Positions 35,289 through 48,300 of a stretch of 64,000 nucleotides of DNA are shown here, in pieces. The stretch's first letter is position 1. Every line of letters starts with the position of its first letter. Position numbers and translations under genes: made by a program. The DNA comes from Blastomyces gilchristii SLH14081 (lineage: Eukaryota > Ascomycota > Eurotiomycetes > Onygenales > Ajellomycetaceae), in NCBI RefSeq assembly GCF_000003855.2, contig NW_003101656.1, positions 618,508 to 682,507 on the forward strand. Direction: 5' to 3'. The notes below the pieces were generated by a model. It worked only from the letters and a program-made list of their open reading frames with translations. It was not told the DNA's origin and did not search any database.

Positions 35289-36790
35289 TCATGTTCTCAT
35301 CTTAAGACTTGATTTCTTAACTAGTGAGTCTTGCATTCTTTTCAATTGAATTGAGCAGTTCAGAAGTAACTTATTAGCTTTTATATGTGTGTGACTGATC
35401 TGTTTCAATCTTAGTTCTGTGTTCACAACTGCTGTGTCTGCAACTGCTACTACTGTGTCTGTAACTACTATTTCTACTGTGTCTGTGACTGTTGTATCTG
35501 CAACTGCTGTTCTCTTTCTCATCTTTTCTGAAGCATTCTTTAGATTGCATGAATGCAATTCATACAATAGGTAGAATGATGAACACTTGAAGACTGCATT
35601 GCATACTGCTGAATCCGTGTAACTAATAGTGCCTGACTGAGATATTCATGTCATAGTTATGTAGACTTGTTCACTAGATATTTTATTAGCATGTTACTCA
35701 AGATTGCATTCAAGTGTTTCATCTTCCTGTTTATCTGCAGATGATATAGTGTTGTTCTATAATATCTTATCTATAACTGACTCATGAAATGCCTCACTAC
35801 TTCTTCTATAAGATTTGCATCATTATTAGTTAAAATCTCACATAGCATTTTGTAGTTGATATATATCTTATTATGTAGAAAGTTTGTCATCATCTTCTCT
35901 ATTATCTGTGAAACTGCTTTCATGACTGGCCAGTCAGTGATATAGTTAATAGCAGTTATTATTCAATGATTTTCATTTAATATTCACAGCAGTATGTCTA
36001 TGAGATTCACTCTTTATTATTTGAATAATTATGTTGTACATTTCATCTGATATTGTACTTTCTCATATTCTAATCCTTTCTTAGATTCTTTCATGATCTG
36101 ATAATTTGAGCACTTGTAAGTGTATGTCTGAATGTTTTCTGTCATGCTTGATCAGTATACTCTTGATTTAAATATACTTATGAGTTCAGAGCTTTCTAAG
36201 TGACTAAATTTCTTATACATGTAAGTCATTAAGTCATGTCTAAATAAATATTCTAGATAGAGAGCTTCTGTGTATTCTATATCACAGTAAAGTACAACAT
36301 CATTTTTCAATTTTCTCAGCTTGAAGTTCAGAAGCATCTCTTCTACTACTTTTATAAGATACTTATTATCTGATATCTTGTCATTCTCTAAGTAAGAGAT
36401 CATTGTATTCACTCATTCTGATTTCTTGTATTCTCTTAGTATATTTAGTATACACTTCTCTTATATCTAATATACAGAACTCTCACTCATGAAATTAAGT
36501 CTGTGACTAATTATATTAGATATTACAGTGTCTGATGTCTTTCAGTATTTAATGTAAAGATTGTATACTTGAAACTCTGAGATTCAATATACTGAGTATT
36601 TGAAAGGTTTTATTATGAATTATAGATAGATAAGACTTTTATAATCTATGATCACTGTTGTTATATATGTGTTATCAATATGTCTGTTGCATAACACTAG
36701 TGTGTGCTTGATTGCTAGTAATTTCTTTTCATGTACTGAGAAATTGAGCTCAGCATCTGATAGTTTTCTATCATTATACATCATCAGATG
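35289..36790 (-). pseudogene. gypsy A4 partial pol relic (RNase H-integrase)
   Basis: RNase H residues RKLSDAELNFSVHEKKLLAI near 36,715-36,775. Integrase zinc segment KKFSHLESSELISIFKSRVY near 36,150-36,215. C-terminal repeats of the type TDTVVAVADTAVVNTELRLK near 35,400-35,480. It was cut at 36,791 by a hAT end, so the RT is absent. Confidence 0.85.
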
Positions 36791-37295
36791 TAGACTGGCC
36801 GCTGAGACCATGAATTTCATGTTTAGTCCCATTTGGTCTGATCTCATACATTTCTTGGCGTGAATCCCGCTGGGACTAGTCATAAAAAAAACATGCAAAG
36901 AGACTATATATCAGATCTTAAAATGAAACCATGACTTGAAAAAAATGAGAAAGTGATCTCATTTGGTCTCATTTAGTCCCATTCTTGGCATAAAGTTACT
37001 ATTTTTAGACATTTTAAGGTTTTTTTAGACTATTTTTAATTTTTTAAAAAGTAACAGTTTTTGATAACACTTAAATGAGATTTAAAGTCATTTAAAGCAA
37101 TAAAAATAATTTAAAATGAGCAGTGGAAATCATAGTCTCATTTGGAAAATGTGACAAGAGTAGACAGTAAGTCTCACTGAGACAGTATGAGACTACTATC
37201 TAATGTTAAAACCGTGTAATGGGATCAGTCGAATTGGTAATGAGACTATCAAAAAATCTGGTCCTGATCCCAGACACGGTCACACGGTCAGTCTA
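36791..37295 (+). mobile_element. hAT miniature element 2 (505 bp)
   Basis: Same ends and interior as element 1. The left flank is gypsy A4 RNase H (ATCAGATG) and the right flank is the LINE 2 3' end (AGTATATA), so the flanking octamers do not match and one junction is rearranged. Confidence 0.9.
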
Positions 37296-37319
37296 AGTAT
37301 ATAGCTGTTTTAACAGACT

Positions 37320-40300
37320 ATATCTGATCAATTTCCTCCTCTTCATATTCAGATGTTTCTGAATTCAGTTATTTTCTTATAGCTGCTTGAGCTTCTGATA
37401 GAAAGTCTATTAAGTATTTAATTCCTGTCTCAGTTGAGAATAAGAATCTCATATTTAATTGATTTAGATCATACTTCTCTTTCAATCTGACTCTGAGACT
37501 ATTGTATAATGCACAGTGTATTACAATATACTCAGGATTCTCATTTACATTGTAGAATGAGCATTCTATTGAATCAAATCTATCATCAAATCTTTGTATA
37601 TACGATTTGAAATAGCTATGTCCTAGTTTCAGCTGTATTATAGATGAGAATATTTTCTTTTTACATTTAATTAAACAAGATTTTCACTTAGGTTTTGTTT
37701 TGAATCTTGAATAATGTATACTCTTCTTTTGTTTCTGTCAGCTTTCATTTCACTTATCTAAATAAGATTCTTTTATTTTTCTCTTTATAAAAGATTAGAA
37801 CACAATTTTTTGAATAGATCTGCTTAATTCTGAACTCTTTTTTACAGCTGAATCAGTCAATTCATTGCTATGAATATTTATATAAGCAGGAACTCAGTGT
37901 AGATGAATTATCAGCTTTGATATTCTTCTCTTTTGAATTTTCAAAACAGAGTTTAAGATCAGTTTAAGATTTATTTAATTATTATGAATCTGACTATTTT
38001 TAAGTCTTCTTAAAGCAGCTTGACTATCAGAGAATATTTATATCTCTTTTAAACTATTTTCTCTTTTATAAGATTTTATTTTAATGAGTTTGAAAGCTTT
38101 CACTATTATAAATAGTTCAGCAGCAAAGACTTCAGATTCACAGTCTAAATTTCAGAAATCTGAGATAAAATTGATATTATCTTCAGTATAAGCAATGTCT
38201 GCATTTAATCTATTCAAATTCTCATTTTTTAAGTTATCTGAATAAATCAGAATAGAGTCTTTTATATTAGTTATAGAAATTCTCTTCAAATACTATTCAT
38301 ATTCTTTCTCTTTAGATAGTTCACTTATTTATAAGTCTGTAAGAGATTCAAGCTTTTCTCTTCAGAGAGATATCTACTCATGATCAACTTTTTCAATATT
38401 TAAAGAAGAAAATTAATTTTTAATCAGTGAGTATAGTCTGTACAGTTGTGAAGACATTTTCTTTGAAGAATTATTTTCATTTCAATCAAGAAATCTATTT
38501 CAATTCAGTTCATTTCCAGAGTTAATTAATGAAAATGAAGAAGAGACTCTTTCTCTGATTATATGATTTGAGCTCATCTTTATAACTCTCAGAGCATAGT
38601 TCATACAGGTCTTTTCAAATCTAATAGCAGAAGAGAGAATTGAAGCTTCAATTTTTATTACTTTAATAGAAGATGATTTGAAAGCTTTCAGAATTCTTCT
38701 CAAAGCTCTGTTTTGCAGACTTTGAAAGAGTTTAGTGAAATTTCCTTGATTATTTTATTAAACTTGAACTTCATAATCAGCTACTGAGATAATACAGGCT
38801 ATATATAACTGTCTCATAGCCTGGAAGAATAGATCTCTCTCTGTATTTGATAGTCTGATTATGTTGTTCAATAGTCTTTCTGCCTTGACAGTTCTTTGTT
38901 GAAATAATATTTAAAATTTAACTTGGAGTTTAATTATACTTCTAATTATTTGATATTTAAACTGGGTTCAATCTCTCTATTTAAAAGAGTTAGAGATAGT
39001 TCTTTCTCATTGAATCTAGAAAAGAAATGAATTAACTCAGTTTTATTCATATTAAATTGAATTTAATTAATATCTGCTCTAACAAAGATTTTCTTTACAG
39101 CTTTTTCAATCACTTTTAAGTTCTCTTTGATAGTTTTTGAGCTGTAGACTAGATCAATATCATTCACATAACTTAGAGATTGCACTATTTTCATATTTCT
39201 ATTTTTGAATAGATATACAGTGTATATTGCAAATAAAATGAGTGAGATTGAAGATTCTTGTAATACTTCTATTTTTATCGCAGTCTTATCTTATTTCATT
39301 CCATCAAAGAACAGTTGTATAATTCTTTTAGATATAAAACAGTCAACTCATTTTATTAGAGAAAGTGACAGTTTTAACATCTTCAAAGTGTGAATTAACT
39401 TTGACTTTAAAACATGATTAAATGCTTCTTTTATATCAATAAAAACTGCAGTTGAGATCAGATCTTCATGCTTTGCTATTTGAATATCATAAATAACTGA
39501 GAGAACAGTGTCAATTACAGAACATTGTTTTCTATCTCTTATTTATTCACTGAATCAAAGAGAGTTATTAATAGAGCTTATAACAGATAGTTAAGTAGCT
39601 ATTATCTTTTCTAAAACCTTTTCTACACAGTTTAATAGAGATATTACTCTATATGACTTAGAAATTGAAGTTTTTCTATTAGATTTTGTAAGAATTATCT
39701 CAGTGACTTCTCTTCAGCATTCAGAATGTTATTCATTTTTCAAGAGATTAAAAAAGAGCTCAAAATATTCATTCTTTAAGTAGAAGTATGTATTTTGAAT
39801 AATTAAGTGATTAATTGAATCAGGTCCTGCAGCAGTTTTAACTGAACTTGAGAAGATAGCTGACTCTAATTTGTCTTATATAAGATTAGGTCATTCCCAG
39901 TCATTTTCATTAATATAGTTGAGAAGTGATATATTCTCTTTCTCTGAATCTGAATCTGATGAGTTTTGAAAGAGAATTCTCATGAAAGCTTGATATTTTT
40001 TCTTAAAAGAGTTTGCTGTATATAATTCATTCTGAAACTCATATTCTAAGACTAAATTAAATGTTTTGCTACACTTCTTGTTTTAGTATAGTTAAAAGCT
40101 TTAAAAACTTTCTTTTCTTATACTTCTTCAAGAAATTTATTTCAGCAGTCTGTTTTAGCTCTTTTAATATCTGAAAAATATTTATTTCTGACAGCTTTGA
40201 ACTCTTCATCAGATATTATATCTTTCTTTCAATCTCTTCTAGCAGTAGCTAATTATTTCCTTTTAGATGAGATATTCTCATTTCATCAAGATTTTGAATA

Positions 40301-41330
40301 CTCAGAAGACTTTCTCTTTGAAATATTATCTCTAACACTTGTTAGAATAATAGATGTAATGAGCTTCGCTCTATTCTCAAGCATTTCATTTGAGATATCT
40401 TGATCAGAATTTCAATATAACTCACTCTGTCTTTCAGATTTTAACAGTTTTATACTTTCTTCAACTGCTTTTCAATCAGCTTTTTCAAAGTTAAACTGAT
40501 TAGAGAGAAGAGGGTTTTCACTCATTTATTTTTCACTCAGTTCAATATTAAATTGAATAATCTTATGATCTGATTCTGATGTCTTATTTAAATCAATAAA
40601 TCAGTTTATAAGTCTTTTTTTTATTAGATTTTATGACATGAAGATTAGATCTATAATAGATTTTTATTTCATATTTTTTCTAAAGAATGTTTGTTGATCA
40701 GACTTGTTAACTAAATCTATTGAATGCTCAAAGATTCATTCAATCAGATTATCAGCTCTTACTGCTCTTTTGCATTCTGAATTCTATCAGAGATGATGTG
40801 TATTGAAATCTTCTATAATTATAGAGTTTCTTAATGAAGTTATATTCAGAAATCCTCTATTAATTATTCAGATATTGTTATTTTTCTTCAATGACTTTTC
40901 ATTATAGATATTTATGAGCTGTATAGTATCAAACTCATTCTCTTTATCTATAATATCACTCATCAGAATATCGGGGTCAGACATAATATCAAATCTTAGA
41001 TTAAATTAATATCTTAATCTCGTTCTTTTATAGATCACTACTCTTAACTTTATCTCAGACTTTTGAGATAGAAAGCAGTAGTAGCTTGAATGAGAAATAA
41101 TATATTTTTACTCAGTATCAAAATTTGATTTCTGAAGTAGTATAAAATCAACTTTTTATTCAAATGCAATTTGAAGACAAGAATAAATACAATTTGAGTT
41201 TCTATTCACATTATTTTAAATAAATGTGATTTTTGAAGAGTTTTTAAACTTCTTTTATTGTTTTTATTGTATATTCATACTAAAAGAGAGTAGAGATAGA
41301 GTAGAATCTAATCACTATTATCAGATAGTA
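37320..41330 (-). pseudogene. LINE 2 ORF2 relic
   Basis: Collinear with LINE 1 ORF2 on the minus strand. The RT motif reads SYVNDID near 39,150-39,175 (first Asp of YVDD to Asn). An open fragment at 38,703-38,500 matches LINE 1 13,184-13,387. RNase H and the C-terminal Cys motif lie at 37,540-38,280; the endonuclease at about 40,500-41,150. Stops are frequent. Confidence 0.85.
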
Positions 41331-42380
41331 GATTATAACTATTTTGAAAAGTAGGAATCTCAACTGCTTATATTATATCTAGTTTATCATCAGAGTTATT
41401 TCTCAATTCTCTACTCTTAACAGAAGTTTGAGAATTCAAATTCTGTTTACATTTAGCTGGAGAATTGAAGTTTGAAGATTTAAATAATTGAGAGTTTCTT
41501 CTTTTTGAGCTTGCAGTTATGAGTTTACTGGCTTGACTATTCTCTTCAGTTCTAGATTGACTTTGAGCTTCATCTTTTCTTCAGTTCTTTTGAGTTCTTG
41601 AAGCAAACATACATTCTTTTGAGTTAGATACATGTTTTTCTTTGCAATTAGAGCATTTAAGCAAAGTGTGTTGATATATTTCATCTCTTTTTAAGTATGT
41701 TTTACATTTATACTCACTAGTTTTGTAATCTCTGACACAGAATGCATATTTTAAGTCTCTAAAATAAGAGATTATAAAGTGTTCATATCTTTGATAGTTT
41801 GAACACTGTGTTTGAGCTTTGAGATTTATTCTTAAGTCTTTGTATTCATGAACTCTCATTTTCAAATCTGCTACTCTTACTTCAGAGATTCTTGATTATT
41901 CAAGTATCTTTGTATATACTAGAACAGAGACATTTCTCCTACTCTATCTGAACTTAATTGAATTAAGTTATACAGACTCTTTTCTCAGTTGAATAGAATT
42001 ATATTCTTCTAATTCATTTTTGAGAAGTAGTATTTCTTTCTCACAGTCAAAGATTTCAACTGAAATATTATAAAGAATGAATTTGTCTCACTTTTTATCT
42101 CTCTCAGATAGAATTATTGTATTTAACAAAGATTTTACTGCTGATTTTCAGAGATTCTCATTCTGAATAAGAAATTCTGCACTGAATTCAAACATTGTAG
42201 TCAGAATAATGAAGTTTTTAAAGAAGAATCACTCAATTGAAGCTATAACTGATTTTTGAACTTCAATATCAGTTATTAACTAAGAAAAGAACTGCTGATT
42301 GCTTTCATTTCTAATTCTGAAAATAAGATTTGAGTTTAGCTTGTTTCTCTGTAAGATATCCTGATTTAAGACTTTAAGAA
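41331..42380 (-). pseudogene. LINE 2 ORF1 relic, C-terminal part
   Basis: Contains the zinc-knuckle array: open frame 41,865-41,581 includes TQCSNYQRYEHF, YAFCVRDYKTSEYKCKTC and LLKCSNCKEKHVSNSKEC, keeping Cys residues that LINE 1 has lost (CxxC versus YxxC). Continues at 47,793 after the gypsy B insertion. Confidence 0.83.
42376..42380 (+). repeat. Gypsy B target-site duplication (left)
   Basis: AAGAA before the TG of the 5' LTR; repeated at 47,793-47,797. Confidence 0.88.
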
Positions 42381-42664
42381 TGTGGCGGGCTGCGCCTGAT
42401 CAATCATATAGACTATTTCATTACACTTCACAGATTCCAACCGCTTCATTCTCAAACATATACACTTTGATTCTCAGCCGCCACTAACACGTATAGATTC
42501 TTCCACCCCGAAGCTCCATCATATACATCACCACATATGCATATAAATATTTACTTCAATCACTGATTCTCACACTTTCTCTTTCTTTTTCTTCACTAAC
42601 ATTTTTCTCTTTGTTATATAAGACCTATATATTATACCAATCTATTCAGCGTAGACCTCTTATA
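42381..42664 (+). repeat. 5' LTR of gypsy B
   Basis: Begins TGTGGCGGGC and ends CTCTTATA (CA end changed to TA). The first ~160 bp retain CpGs (GGCGGGCTGCGCC, CCGCCACTAACACG) that the 3' LTR has lost. A TATATAAGACC-like segment near 42,616 may be the promoter. Confidence 0.88.
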
Positions 42665-42990
42665 TTAGAAAAATGTTCATTGTCTCCTTATTAGAAACAA
42701 TTATCCACACATTGTCTTCTCATTAGAAATGATTATTCATTGAGAGATATCTGAACATGTAACAACGCGTAAGAAAGAGAAACAGTTAAGTGAACACTGA
42801 GTTCTCAGATAGAAGCTTGCTCACCAGTCGCTCTGACTCTGCAACAAGATCTTATGAAGAGAACAAGATCTTATAAAAAGAATGTCAGTGAAAGACCTGA
42901 GAGTTCTAACACTACAGATGTATGAGATATTCATACAATTACACTTCTTCTGATTTCACAGATATCACACATCTAATGATCAATATAATC

Positions 42991-44210
42991 ATGTCTAATA
43001 ACAGTATGAGAGAACTCTCAAACATGAGCATAGATGCAGTGCCACAGTGGCTCTGAGCAATGTTGAAATTACAACAATAATAAATAGCTGATATGCATGC
43101 AACTTAATAACATCAATATGAAGAAATTCAATGATTATCTCAACAAGGAACCCCTGCACAGACAACTTCAATACTGACAGAATTGAATACAAAAGTACTG
43201 AAAGAACACTTAGATGCTCTCACATATTTTAATACTTTCAATCTCACTCTCTACTCATCATGAAGAATGGAAATGCTTGTGAAACTGAGTGTAGATGAAG
43301 ATGTCATCAGTTCATTAATCAATCAAGATTGATATATCAATGAATGATTGAAGAATTGCATGAAACAGAAGTTTCATTCATGAATGAAAGCATGTGAACC
43401 AGCATTGCAAATACCTGACAATATTATCAAACATCTTGATATTCTGTTCTGAGACACTGCCATGCAACAGAAAGTGTTAGATTGATTACAGAGTATCTGA
43501 CAGAGAAACACTTCTCTTACAATATTTATTCCTGACTTCAACATGAAGATTCTAGAAGCAGGTGATCAATCTTGAGAGAATTAAATGAAGATTAGTATGC
43601 TTAAGAAGACATTAACTTTCAAACTCTTACAGACTCTTGTAAGTGTAGATAAAGACCAGACTTATGAAGGTTTCTGCACACAGCTTCAGACATTGAATGA
43701 TCATCTTACCAAGCTCAAGAGTATACAGAACAGTGATAGAAGATATTACACTCACACACCTGTGCTGAGAAATAACCCAGTCACTCACATATCTGCATTG
43801 AGGAGTAACAGCAATGATGCAGATGTCATGAACTGAATAGATTCAAATGTCTATGCATAAGCAAGAGTTTTCACTGTTTGAACAGGCTTCTGAGTCTCTC
43901 AGATCACTCTCAAGAAAGTCATCAATCAATATCAATGTGAAGTATGCATCAACTGTAACTGATTGAGACATATTACTTTTAACTGCTGATTAACCTATGT
44001 GCCTCCTCACTCACGAGAAAGATCAGTGCCTTCTCACTCAAAGAATGAATCAGTGTCTGTTCATGTCAATCACATTGCATTGAAAGAAGATTCAGAAGAT
44101 AACTATGAGAATGCTCTGATGAAACAGGGAAAAGATTAGCTTCTGTTCAAATTTGCAAACAGGAGCTTGAAGAGGTCAGATGACAATGATTTAAAGAGAA
44201 ACTGACAATG
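42991..44210 (+). pseudogene. gypsy B gag relic
   Basis: The frame opens ATG TCT AAT AAC at 42,991, about 330 bp after the LTR. The capsid-like region includes the open piece 43,585-43,836 (KTLTFKLLQTLVSVDKDQ). The nucleocapsid knuckle CINCN*LRHITFNC at 43,945-43,986 fits C-x2-C-x4-H-x4-C with a TGA in the spacer. Several other stops are present. Confidence 0.8.
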
Positions 44211-47200
44211 AATGTGATTCTTGTATCTACTGTGATTAATAATATGTATAATATGAAAGTCATGGTAGACAGCAGTCTATGCTACTATGCAATGATTAAA
44301 TCTTCAGTCATAAGACATCATAACCTTCAGTGTATTTCCTTATCAAAACCCTGACTTCTTGCAGAATTCAATGATTTAAAAGATGTTTGCACTCATTACA
44401 TGATGAAACTAAACATAGATATCAGAGAACATCAGTGTGAAGATGCCTATATATATGAAGTTAATAATCTTGATTATAATCTTATATTAGAACTTGCCTG
44501 ACTATCTGAACAAGGCATCTTGTTGAATACTTGAAACAGAAGTTTAATATTCTCTAACAAAGATAGAATTCATGAGAATGATATTCACAAAACTATGAAT
44601 CTGACACAGATCGCTGTTAACACCTATAAAATGCTTAGAAAAAGAAGTCACTGAAAGAATCATTAACAGCAGAGTCATGTGTCAATCTATTTCATCAGTC
44701 TAGCTGATATTAAAAAGACTCTAGAAAAGTTATCTTATATTATAATAACAGATTCTTGTACAAAACTCTCTCAATAATATCATGAATATCTAGATATCTT
44801 TCAAAAAGATAATAATGCTATAAACATACCTCTCTTATGAGGTTCAGAAGTGAACCACAGTATCAAGTTAGAAAAGAAGAATGATAAGAACTCTGAATCA
44901 TTATAAGACTCTCTTTATAACATGTTCTGAGATAAACTTCTTCTTCTTTGAAAGACACTCAATGATCTGTTGAATAAAGAATTCATATATGTTAGTAACT
45001 CTTTCACTGCAGCTTCTATTCTCTTTGTAAAGAAATCAGATGAAGAACTTCAATTCTGTGTGAATTATTGAGAATTGAACAGATTAATGAAGAAGAACTG
45101 TTATTCTTTATCTCTTATCAATGAAACTCTAGCTTGTATTAAACAAGCTCAATGATTTATAAAGTTAGATATTATTACTGTGTTTCATAAGATCTGCATC
45201 ACTGAAGAAGATGAGTGACTTATAGTATTTCAAACATAATATGATCTCTTTGAATAAGTAGTTACACTCTTTGAACTGACTAACACTCTCAGTACATTTC
45301 AGAAGTATATTAACTGAGTACTTCAAGATTTTCTTAATGAATTTGTATCTGCTTATCTTGATGACATTCTCATCTTCACTGATGAATTTAGAAAAGAATA
45401 TCAAGAACATGTGTGAAAGGTATTACAACAGCTATAGAAAGCAGAACTGCTGATAGACATAGACAAGTATGATTTTAAGATTAAAAGTACAAAATATATA
45501 GGCTTTTTCATAGAAGCTGGCAAGAGAATTCAAATGAATTCTGAGAAGGTCTCTGCTATTCTTGAATGAGAGGCCTTATACACTGTGAAAGATGTATAAA
45601 GCTTCATTGAATTCACTAACTTCTATCAATAATTTATATGAAACTTCTCAGATATTGTCAGATCACTTACAGAACTCACTAAGAAGAACTCAGTATTTCA
45701 ATGATCAGTGAACACTGAAGCTGCATTTACACAGATGAAGAAGATGTTCATCAACACTTCTCTGCTTATGATATTTAATTCTGATTATGAAACAGCTGTT
45801 GAAGCTGATTTCTCTGATTATATCACAGAAGAAGCTATATTGTAATATGATGATAAAGATATTTTACAATCATGCATCTTCATGTCTAAAAAACTGAGTT
45901 CTGCTGAATGCAACTATGAGATCTATGACAAGAAACTTCTCACAATCATATACTGTCTAGAAGAATGAAACTCTGAACTCTGAAGTGTCTCCGAATTTGA
46001 GATAATCACAGATGATAAGAATCTCAAACACTTCACAACTACCTGTATACTCACTGAAGCAGTACGTCAAGAAGCACCCCGATTCCCCTCAGAACTACAT
46101 ATAAGAACCGACATCTCAGAATGCTCAATTGATGACAATAACGCTCTGCAGTTCCGCGAATGATGTTGGGTCCCTCACTCCGAACCCTTACACACTCGGT
46201 TAATGCAAGAGATGCATGATTCGTGTATAACCGGCCACTCAGGTCATAAAAAACTGTATAGAATAGTCTTCTAAGAGTTCTACTAGTCTGAGATATTAAA
46301 CAGTATCAGATGCTTCATCTGAAACTGCAACTGCTGTTCTTCTATTATCTTATAAAAGAACTGTAGAAAAGATCTACTGAAATCACTTGATATCTCTGAT
46401 AGAATCTGATAAGATGTAGTAATTGACTTCACTGTTAATCTATTTGAGAGCAAGAATTGTAAGAACATTTTGATCATTGTTGACTGACTAAGTAAAGATG
46501 TAATATTGAAACCTTGTGATAAGATGAATACTGAACAAGTCATTGAAGTCTGCTTACAGAGTTCATTCTATCAGATGCATGAGTTGCTGAGATCTATTAT
46601 ATTGAACTGAGACTGTTAATTTGTAAGCACTCTCTGAATAAGAATCTGTCAAGTTCTCAAGATTATACACTGTTTATCAACTGTCTATCACTCTGAGACT
46701 GATGATGTATTTCAACAGATAATTCAGACTGTAAAGAATTATCTTCATAAGTTCTGTAATCACTTATAAGATGATTGGCATGATCTTTCTCTACACACAG
46801 AGGTTACTATCAACAGTTGAGATGCTGTTTCAACAGATATAAGCCTGTTCTTTCTTACATATGAATATCACATGAAAGTGTTGAATCTTCTAGAGATTAC
46901 ACAGTTCACACTGAACTCTCACAGTCTGATTCAGATTACTGATAATATAGTAATGAAGCTCTGAGATATCTGTGACTAAGCAGAGATCATCAGAGCAACC
47001 ATGAAACAAGATCAAGAAGATTAAATCAACATCTGATAAGATTCTGCAGAGTAGTATAAGATAGAAGACCTTGTGTGATTGAATCTCAAGAATATATGAA
47101 TCACACATTCATCTTGTATGCTAGATTACTGCCATGTCAGATATAAAGTGATAGAAGTTCTAGATAGTCATAACTACTGTCTTGACACATCATCAGAAAT

Positions 47201-47470
47201 TCATAATGTCTTTTATACAAGCTTGCTTCATCATGCTGTCACTGATCTGTTCTCTTCTCAACTGACTTTCAACTGATAGCTGCCAGACATCATAGAAGAA
47301 GATAATGAGCTTGAGTGAGAGATTGAGAATATTCTCAATGAGAGATCTCACAGACACAGTCAATAATATCTTATGAAATGAGTTGAGTATGATCATCTGA
47401 CCTGAACTCTGAGTTCTGTATTATCTGAAACAGCAGTCCTTGACTAATGAGAACTGCTTCTGAAAAGAGA
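44211..47470 (+). pseudogene. gypsy B pol relic with chromodomain
   Basis: Protease VMVDSSLC (DSG with Gly to Ser) near 44,262-44,282. RT with AASILFVKKSDEELQFCVNY near 45,010-45,065 and YLDDILIF at 45,354-45,377, both catalytic Asp retained. RNase H TAVEADFSDY near 45,795. Integrase zinc segment HDSCITGHSGHKKLY near 46,215-46,260, then core IIVD, N*DCQFVS and HSETDDVFQQI. The C-terminal ELE*EIENILNERS...YLMK*VEYDHLT* (about 47,310-47,400) matches the chromodomain pattern. That domain directs chromoviruses to marked chromatin (known of the family). Confidence 0.9.
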
Positions 47471-47477
47471 GGATTAA

Positions 47478-47792
47478 TGTAACAGGCTGTGTCTGATTAA
47501 TTATATAGACTATTCTGTTACACTTCACAGATTTCAACTGCTTCATTCTTAATCATGTACACTCTGATTCTTGATCATTCTCAATCACTGATCCTCAGCT
47601 GTCACTAATGTGTATAGATTCTTTCACCTTTCACCTCAAAGCTTCACTGTGTATGTCATCACATACACATATAAATATTCACTTTGATTATTGATTCTCA
47701 CACTTTCTCTTTCTTTTCCTTCTCTAACATTTTTCTCTTTGTTATATAAGACCTATATATTATACCGATCTATTCAGTGTAGGCTTCTTACA
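47478..47792 (+). repeat. 3' LTR of gypsy B
   Basis: TGTAACAGGC...TTCTTACA, 315 bp, about 30 bp longer than the 5' LTR because of an internal ATTCTTGATC/ATTCTCAATC-type duplication near 47,570-47,595. It is almost free of CpG. Confidence 0.88.
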
Positions 47793-48300
47793 AAGAATAA
47801 GTCTTCTATTTCTGAAGATTTGAAGATTTTTCTCTTTTTACATTTTTTTTTCCACTTTTCTATCAATAGAAGTATGAGCAGTATTCTTCTCAGTTTTCTC
47901 AGAATTTTGAGCAGGTTTTAAGCTAGCAGATTTAGAGACAGCAGGTTTAGAGACAGCAGATTCAGCTGCTTAAGCATATATTTTCTTCTGATTTAAAGAA
48001 GAAGAAGAAGAAGTAGAAACATAAGAAGAGTAAACTGAAGAGTCAGTGATTGTATTAGAAATTTTCAATGTTTTTAGAACTGTGTTTGAAATTCTAAGTT
48101 TGAACTTAATCACTTCTTGTAGTTGTCTAGTCTGAGCATGAAGAATTAACAGAACTTCTTCATTTATCTTACTTAGATACTGCTTTTCAAGAATCTTACT
48201 TACTTTTTCAAGTTTCTGTATTTTAAAAACTTATTGTTTCTCTATTTCTTCTTTCTTTCTTCTCTTCAGAATTTCAATCTCAGAAATAGTATTTGAGAAA
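47793..48300 (-). pseudogene. LINE 2 ORF1 relic, N-terminal part
   Basis: Minus-strand continuation of ORF1 after gypsy B: the Ser/Ala-rich linker (about 47,900-48,030) and the coiled coil (to about 48,290). The first five bases, AAGAA, are the gypsy B target duplication. Confidence 0.82.

Larger units (their letters stand above)
32424..36790 (-). mobile_element. gypsy family A, copy A4 (5' truncated), carrying hAT1
   Basis: Minus-strand copy. From 36,790 downward it shows RNase H, integrase (zinc region about 36,170-36,250; core 35,650-36,000), the Val/Asp/Thr tract (35,410-35,510), the post-integrase extension (34,600-35,300), post-pol frames a and b, then the break caused by A3. Its last 830 bp lie at 23,360-24,186. 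A hAT miniature element sits at 33,278-33,783. The 5' half (LTR, gag, RT) is missing where hAT2 begins at 36,791. Confidence 0.88.
42381..47792 (+). mobile_element. Complete gypsy B element, chromodomain type (5,412 bp)
   Basis: 5' LTR 42,381-42,664, gag, pol and 3' LTR 47,478-47,792, with AAGAA on both sides, inserted in LINE 2 ORF1. A purine run (AAAAGAGAGGA) precedes the 3' LTR. Domains run protease, RT, RNase H, integrase, chromodomain, which places it among chromoviruses. It is inactivated by stops but is less decayed than family A: the RT YLDD is intact and one pol patch still has CpGs. Confidence 0.93.
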
